Below, in pieces: positions 60,944-64,000 of a DNA stretch of 64,000 nucleotides. Each line of letters starts with the position of its first letter. Position 1 is the stretch's first letter. The notes below the pieces were generated by a model. That model did not search any database, was not told where the DNA came from, and was given only the letters and a program-made list of their open reading frames with translations. The stretch covers positions 21,407 to 85,406 of the forward strand of contig JAVKKH010000010.1 in NCBI GenBank assembly GCA_031296405.1, in the 5' to 3' direction. Both the position numbers and the translations under genes were made by a program. This DNA comes from Candidatus Tepidifontimicrobium thermophilum (lineage in GTDB: Bacteria; Sysuimicrobiota; Sysuimicrobiia; Sysuimicrobiales; Sysuimicrobiaceae).

Positions 60944-61807
60944 CTACTCCTCCACCGGAGCCGCGTGCGCCTCAGCTACCGCGCGGTCGATCCCCGCCTC
61001 GTCCAGGGCCCGTGGAGCGCCCTTGCGCAGCAGCAGCAGGAATTCCACGTTGCCCCGGTCTCCGCGGATGGGGGAAGGCATCACGTCCTGCGCGCCGAGA
61101 CCGTACGCTTCCAGCCCCCACGCCACCTTCCGGACCACCTGCCGGTGGACCTCTGGGTCCCGTACCACGCCCCGCCGCGCCACGCCCCGTCCTGCCTCGA
61201 AGGGCGGCTTGACCAGCGCCACCACGGACGCATCAGCTCGCAAAAGCGGCACCACCGGCGGCAGCGCCTGCAGCAGCGAGATGAACGACACGTCCGCGCA
61301 GGCGAAGTCCACGGGCTCCGGCACCAGGTGCGGGCCCAGGAATTTCGCGTGGGTCCGCTCCAGCACCACCACCCGCGGATCTGCCCGGAGCTTCGGGTGC
61401 AGCTGGCCCCTGCCCACGTCCACCGCGTACACCTTGCGTGCGCCGTGCTGCAGCAGGCAGTCGGTGAACCCGCCCGTGCCCGCCCCCAGGTCCAGAGCCA
61501 CCACACCCCGCACGTCCAGCCCGAACCGCCGCAGTGCGGCTTCCAGCTTCAGCCCGCCACGGCTCACGTACGGGTGCTCGGGAGCTACCACCTCCACGGC
61601 GGCGTCCTCACGCACCTGGGTGCCCGGCTTGTCCACCCGCTCGCCGTCCACCCGCACGAGACCCGCCAGGATCACCGCCTGGGCCCGCTCGCGACTGGGT
61701 GCGAGTCCCCGCTCCACCAACAACACGTCCAGCCGGCGCTTCTTTTTCGCGCCGCCACGCTCCTGCGCCTGCCCGGCAGGTCCCCCCTCGCGCACCCCTG
61801 CGCGCAC
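60944..61807 (-). CDS. tlyA: TlyA-family rRNA 2'-O-methyltransferase
   Basis: S4 domain plus FtsJ-like SAM methyltransferase, 287 residues; TlyA proteins methylate C1409/C1920-type positions of rRNA. Seen: KRRLDVLLVERGLAPSRERAQAVILAGLVRVDG (S4, ~23-56), PYVSRGGLKLEAAL, SAM motif ALDLGAGTGGFTDCLLQHGARKVYAVDVG, DVSFISL and VALVKPPFEAGR. The first ~20 residues are Gly/Arg rich and poorly conserved. Start: GTG at 61807, two bases past the ispA stop. Haemolysin is an old name without support here. Confidence 0.9.
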   Translation of the reverse strand: MRAGVREGGPAGQAQERGGAKKKRRLDVLLVERGLAPSRERAQAVILAGLVRVDGERVDKPGTQVREDAAVEVVAPEHPYVSRGGLKLEAALRRFGLDVRGVVALDLGAGTGGFTDCLLQHGARKVYAVDVGRGQLHPKLRADPRVVVLERTHAKFLGPHLVPEPVDFACADVSFISLLQALPPVVPLLRADASVVALVKPPFEAGRGVARRGVVRDPEVHRQVVRKVAWGLEAYGLGAQDVMPSPIRGDRGNVEFLLLLRKGAPRALDEAGIDRAVAEAHAAPVEE

Positions 61808-61809
61808 CG

Positions 61810-62655
61810 CTACCGCTCGCGCTCCACCACAAACTGGGCGAGCTCCGCCAGCAGCCCGCCCCTGGGTCCCAGGGGCCGTAGGGCCGCCACGGCCGCCTCA
61901 GCCTCCTCCCGTGCCATCTGACGGGACCGCTCCAGGCCGAAGACTTTTGGGTAGGTGGCCTTGGACGAAGCTTCGTCGGTGCCCGTGCGCTTGCCGAGTT
62001 TCTCCGCCTCGCCCACCACGTCCAGGACGTCGTCGGTGATCTGGAACGCCAGCCCGAGGTGCTCGCCGTAAGCGGTAAGGCACACGAGGTCTTCCTCCCC
62101 CCCGCTCAGCAACGGCCCCACCCTGGCGCACGCCCGGATCAGGCATCCCGTCTTCCTCCGGTGGATCTCCGGGACCCAGTCAGCGGGGACCTGCCCCCGT
62201 TCGGCCAGCAGGTCCAGGACCTGACCTCCCACCATGCCCTGCGTCCCCAACGCCGCCGCCAGGTCCAAGACCACCCGCAGCACCCGGTCCGGTGGGCCCA
62301 GGCGGTCTGAGGCGGCCAGGATCCACTGGAAGGCCAGGTCGTGAAGGGCGTCCCCAGCCAGAATGGCGACCGCTTCCCCGTAGCGGACGTGGCACGTGGG
62401 GCGGCCCCGGCGCCAGTCCGCGTTGTCCATGCTGGGCAGGTCGTCGTGGATCAGGGAGTAGGTGTGGACTGCCTCCACCGCGCAGGCCACCGGGAGTACG
62501 GCGTCTGCGTCCAGGCCGCAGGCCTGCGCGGAGGCCAGCACCAGCGCGGGGCGGAAGCGTTTGCCGCCCGCGAACACGCTGTACCGGACTGCTTCGTGCA
62601 GGAGCCGTGGTTCCTGGTCCGCGGGCGGCAGCAAGCGGTCCAGGGCCGCGTCCAC
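61810..62655 (-). CDS. ispA: Farnesyl/geranylgeranyl diphosphate synthase IspA
   Basis: Prenyl diphosphate synthase. 281 residues from GTG 62655. Seen: AGGKRFRPALVLASAQACG, first Asp-rich motif HDDLPSMDNADWRRGRPTCHVRYGEA (Asn for the usual second-half Asp), GDALHDLAF, KTGCLIRACARVG and second Asp-rich FQITDDVLDVVG. The conserved N-terminal helix continues upstream of this GTG (VEAFLEQAGQQV) with no AUG/GUG/UUG in frame; GGGAGG at 62711-62716 is placed to serve a CTG at 62703 or ATC at 62700, so the protein is probably ~15 residues longer. No xseB, normally its neighbour, is seen. Confidence 0.88.
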   Translation of the reverse strand: MDAALDRLLPPADQEPRLLHEAVRYSVFAGGKRFRPALVLASAQACGLDADAVLPVACAVEAVHTYSLIHDDLPSMDNADWRRGRPTCHVRYGEAVAILAGDALHDLAFQWILAASDRLGPPDRVLRVVLDLAAALGTQGMVGGQVLDLLAERGQVPADWVPEIHRRKTGCLIRACARVGPLLSGGEEDLVCLTAYGEHLGLAFQITDDVLDVVGEAEKLGKRTGTDEASSKATYPKVFGLERSRQMAREEAEAAVAALRPLGPRGGLLAELAQFVVERER

Positions 62656-62789
62656 CTGCTGCCCGGCCTGCTCCAGAAAGGCCTCGACCCGGGAACCGAT
62701 CAGTCCAACCTCCCGGTTTCCGCCTGCGGCGGCCGCACCGTCACGCGCCTCAGGAGGCCAAGCGTGCGCTCACGCAAAGCAGAAGGCGC

Positions 62790-63095
62790 CTACGAGTACC
62801 GGATCCGGAACTCCCGCTCACCCAGGGGCTGCTCCCACTGCAGCTCCACGCCGGTCACCACCGCGCTGCGGGGTCCCCGACGGACGGCGTCCAGGAAGTC
62901 TCGCACCGCCTCTTCCGGCCCTTCCGCGACCACCTCCAGGCGGCCGTCGGGCAGGTTGCGGGCGTAGCCGCCCACCCCCAGACGCCCCGCCCACTCCTCC
63001 GCGTAGAACCGGAAGCCCACGCCCTGGACCCGGCCGGAGAGCACCGCCCGGGCCCGCACCGTCCGCCCTCCGCGCACCGGAGACTCCCGCGACAT
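62790..63095 (-). CDS. acyP: Acylphosphatase
   Basis: Small cytoplasmic enzyme, 101 residues, cleaving acyl-phosphates. Seen: RARAVLSGRVQGVGFRFYAEEWAGRLGVGGYARNLPDGRLEVVAEGPEEAVRDFLDAVRRGP with catalytic Arg in VGFR and Asn in ARNLPDG. The ~10 leading residues are an addition before the ferredoxin-like fold. Start: ATG at 63095 with GGGGAGG eight bases upstream. Lies between ispA and nusB, where folD-xseA-xseB often sit in other bacteria. Confidence 0.92.
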   Translation of the reverse strand: MSRESPVRGGRTVRARAVLSGRVQGVGFRFYAEEWAGRLGVGGYARNLPDGRLEVVAEGPEEAVRDFLDAVRRGPRSAVVTGVELQWEQPLGEREFRIRYS

Positions 63096-63181
63096 CCCGC
63101 AGGCCTCCCCGCCTACGTTAGCACCGCTTCCCCGGGCTGCGTAGACCGCCCCAGCCCGCCTCCGGCCTTCCGCCAGTTCGT

Positions 63182-63640
63182 TCACAGGGGACCGGCGGTC
63201 TGAGCGCGGGGTACCACCACTTCGCGGTACACCCGGCCCAGGATCCCGTTCACGAACCGCCCCGAGTCCTCGGTGCTGTAGCGTTTGGCCAGTTCCACGG
63301 CCTCGTTGATGACCACGCTGGGCGGCGTGTCGAAGTGCAACAGCTCGTGAATCGCCATGCGCAGGATGCACAGGTCCACGCGGGCCAGCCGGTCCACCGA
63401 CCAGCCCTCCGCGTACCGCTCGATCAGGGCGTCGGCCTCCTGCCGGCTCTCCCACGCGCCCCGGCTGAGCCGGACCAGGAAGCGCCAGTCGTCCTCGCCC
63501 CAGGGCTCCGGCGGGCCGTCCTCCGGGGGCGTCCAGCCCTCCGCGTAGCGGGCCACCACCTCCTCCACCCGCTGCCGACCCACCTCCGCCTGGTAAAGGA
63601 TCTGGAGCACGGCCTGTCGCGCCTTGTGCCGGCTGGCCAT
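63182..63640 (-). CDS. nusB: Transcription antitermination factor NusB
   Basis: RNA-binding antitermination factor, 152 residues. Seen: MASRHKARQAVLQILYQAEVG at the start (typical RxxAR..LQ.LY), SVDRLARVDLCILRMAIHELLHFDTPPSVVINEAVELAKRYSTEDSGRFVNGILGRV at the end. An acidic stretch (~38-55; TPPEDGPPEPWGEDD) lies between. Start: ATG at 63640, nine bases after a TACAAT (63655-63650) and without a ribosome site, so a leaderless message is likely. A perfect palindrome lies just upstream. Confidence 0.92.
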   Translation of the reverse strand: MASRHKARQAVLQILYQAEVGRQRVEEVVARYAEGWTPPEDGPPEPWGEDDWRFLVRLSRGAWESRQEADALIERYAEGWSVDRLARVDLCILRMAIHELLHFDTPPSVVINEAVELAKRYSTEDSGRFVNGILGRVYREVVVPRAQTAGPL

Positions 63641-63649
63641 GGCAAGGCC

Positions 63650-63678
63650 ATTGTACCTGGAACCGGTACCTGGTACCG
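63650..63678 (-). promoter_or_regulatory. nusB -10 box and perfect 7-1-7 palindrome
   Basis: TACAAT (63655-63650) nine bases before the nusB ATG. CGGTACC-T-GGTACCG (63664-63678) is a perfect 15-base palindrome placed between the -10 and -35 regions; half-copies (GGTACC, GGTACA-like) repeat to 63654. It looks like an operator, of an unknown factor. Confidence 0.5.
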
Positions 63679-63707
63679 AAGTTGACATAACGTAGGGGCC
63701 TGGGGGC

Positions 63708-64000
63708 CTACCGGAACTCCCAGCGGAGGACGGAAACTGACTGGGGGGTCCCGTAGTTCTGGCCGCCGTACTGGATCTCCACCAGGGCCCACACGGTCCG
63801 GCTGTGGATCACACCTGCGCCGTCCACCACTTCGCCGGTGGAGGTGATCTCCCAGGTCCGCAGCTCCCGGTTTTCCGTGCACGTGGCGCCCGCGGAGAGT
63901 TCCGGCCTGCACTGGCTGCTGACAACGTAGCGCAGGTTAGGGCTCAGGGAGGCGGTGCCTACAGGCCCGGCGTTCTTGTCTTTCTTCAGCTCGTACACCT
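63708..64000 (-). CDS. C-terminal part of unknown protein (pilus PilX-like?), cut by edge
   Basis: At least 96 residues, open to the right edge, so the N-terminus is outside. Visible: LSPNLRYVVSSQCRPELSAGATCTENRELRTWEITSTGEVVDGAGVIHSRTVWALVEIQY. Two Cys about ten residues apart and the ITSTGEVVDG...R.V.a.V...y strand pattern recall minor pilin/PilX-type C-terminal domains, where such text is common ('y.I.S.G.......r.v.a.v'). Assignment is tentative. Its stop is 53 bases before the nusB promoter region. Confidence 0.5.
   Translation of the reverse strand, partial: VYELKKDKNAGPVGTASLSPNLRYVVSSQCRPELSAGATCTENRELRTWEITSTGEVVDGAGVIHSRTVWALVEIQYGGQNYGTPQSVSVLRWEFR

Noticed and set aside
62656..62790. 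Search for xseB upstream of ispA
   Set aside because: The short frames there show no XseB pattern; the stop at 62770 leaves no space for it.
63682..63687. TTGACA on the plus strand as a -35 box
   Set aside because: No -10 lies at a 16-18 base distance and no plus-strand gene follows.

Overview
The window is about 70% G+C, densely packed and ordinary chromosomal DNA: roughly 60 protein genes, no rRNA, tRNA, CRISPR array, transposase or prophage that I can see. Gene content and order (nusB ... ispA-tlyA-nadK-recN, a LIV-type transporter with a coupled acyl-CoA ligase, branched-chain 2-oxoacid dehydrogenase, a bacillus-type ferredoxin-NADP reductase, RtcB, a two-gene MetE, M23 peptidase, type IV pilus-like fragment at the right edge) suggest an uncultured, aerobic or microaerobic, heterotrophic, possibly thermophilic high-GC bacterium. 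Something near Armatimonadota/Sysuimicrobiota (CSP1-3) or deep high-GC Firmicutes would fit, but this is inference from style and not proven.

Layout. 5-5750 (+): acetate-type Na+ symporter and two acetyl-CoA synthetases, with an intrinsic terminator between the synthetases. 5759-7384: PHP phosphoesterase (-) and a MoaD-MoaE fusion (+). 7392-14196: a complete branched-chain amino acid/carboxylate ABC transporter split into two convergent halves (livG-fadD-livH-livM on +, binding protein-livF on -). 14267-19637 (-): alcohol dehydrogenase, DUF2090 aldolase-like protein, LptA/OstA-like exported protein, aldehyde dehydrogenase, Mrp ATPase. 19684-27947 (-): alpha-glucan block (alpha-glucosidase, glgX, glgB, malQ, Arg-rich SRPBCC protein). 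27948-32531 (-): two-gene MetE, acyl-CoA dehydrogenase, RtcB. 32603-36427: Fe-S assembly (NfuA-type and IscA-type), YjbQ, ThiF-rhodanese, FNR. 36452-43144 (-): lpd, E1 alpha, E1 beta, E2, lipA, thioredoxin-like protein, and an HPF protein with a sigma-region-2-like tail. 43265-47406 (-): membrane protein, DtxR and Fur regulators, a sulfite-oxidase-type molybdoenzyme, EamA transporter. 47757-52860 (+): five consecutive exported proteins ending in an M23 peptidase. 53265-58302 (-): a GntR-led catabolic operon. 58373-63640 (-): recN, nadK, tlyA, ispA, acylphosphatase, nusB. The right edge cuts a further gene.

How it fits together: acetate and acyl acids are activated to CoA esters; branched-chain oxo acids are oxidised by a lipoylated dehydrogenase made together with its lipoyl synthase; MoaD-MoaE, the ThiF-rhodanese protein and the molybdoenzyme belong to one molybdopterin story although they are scattered. 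Neighbouring genes are often joined by 4-base overlaps, and GTGA is more common than ATGA (nine against three). Several promoters have an extended -10 (TGnTAnAAT), and gntR, nusB and perhaps the molybdoenzyme gene look leaderless.

Most interesting: the HPF/sigma-region-2 chimera (36452-37117), the five-gene exported cassette (47757-52860), the overlapping fur-dtxR pair with a palindrome over its start, the split MetE with a zinc-less partner, the self-overlapping gntR promoter/operator, and an ispA gene whose conserved N-terminus begins upstream of any AUG/GUG/UUG.
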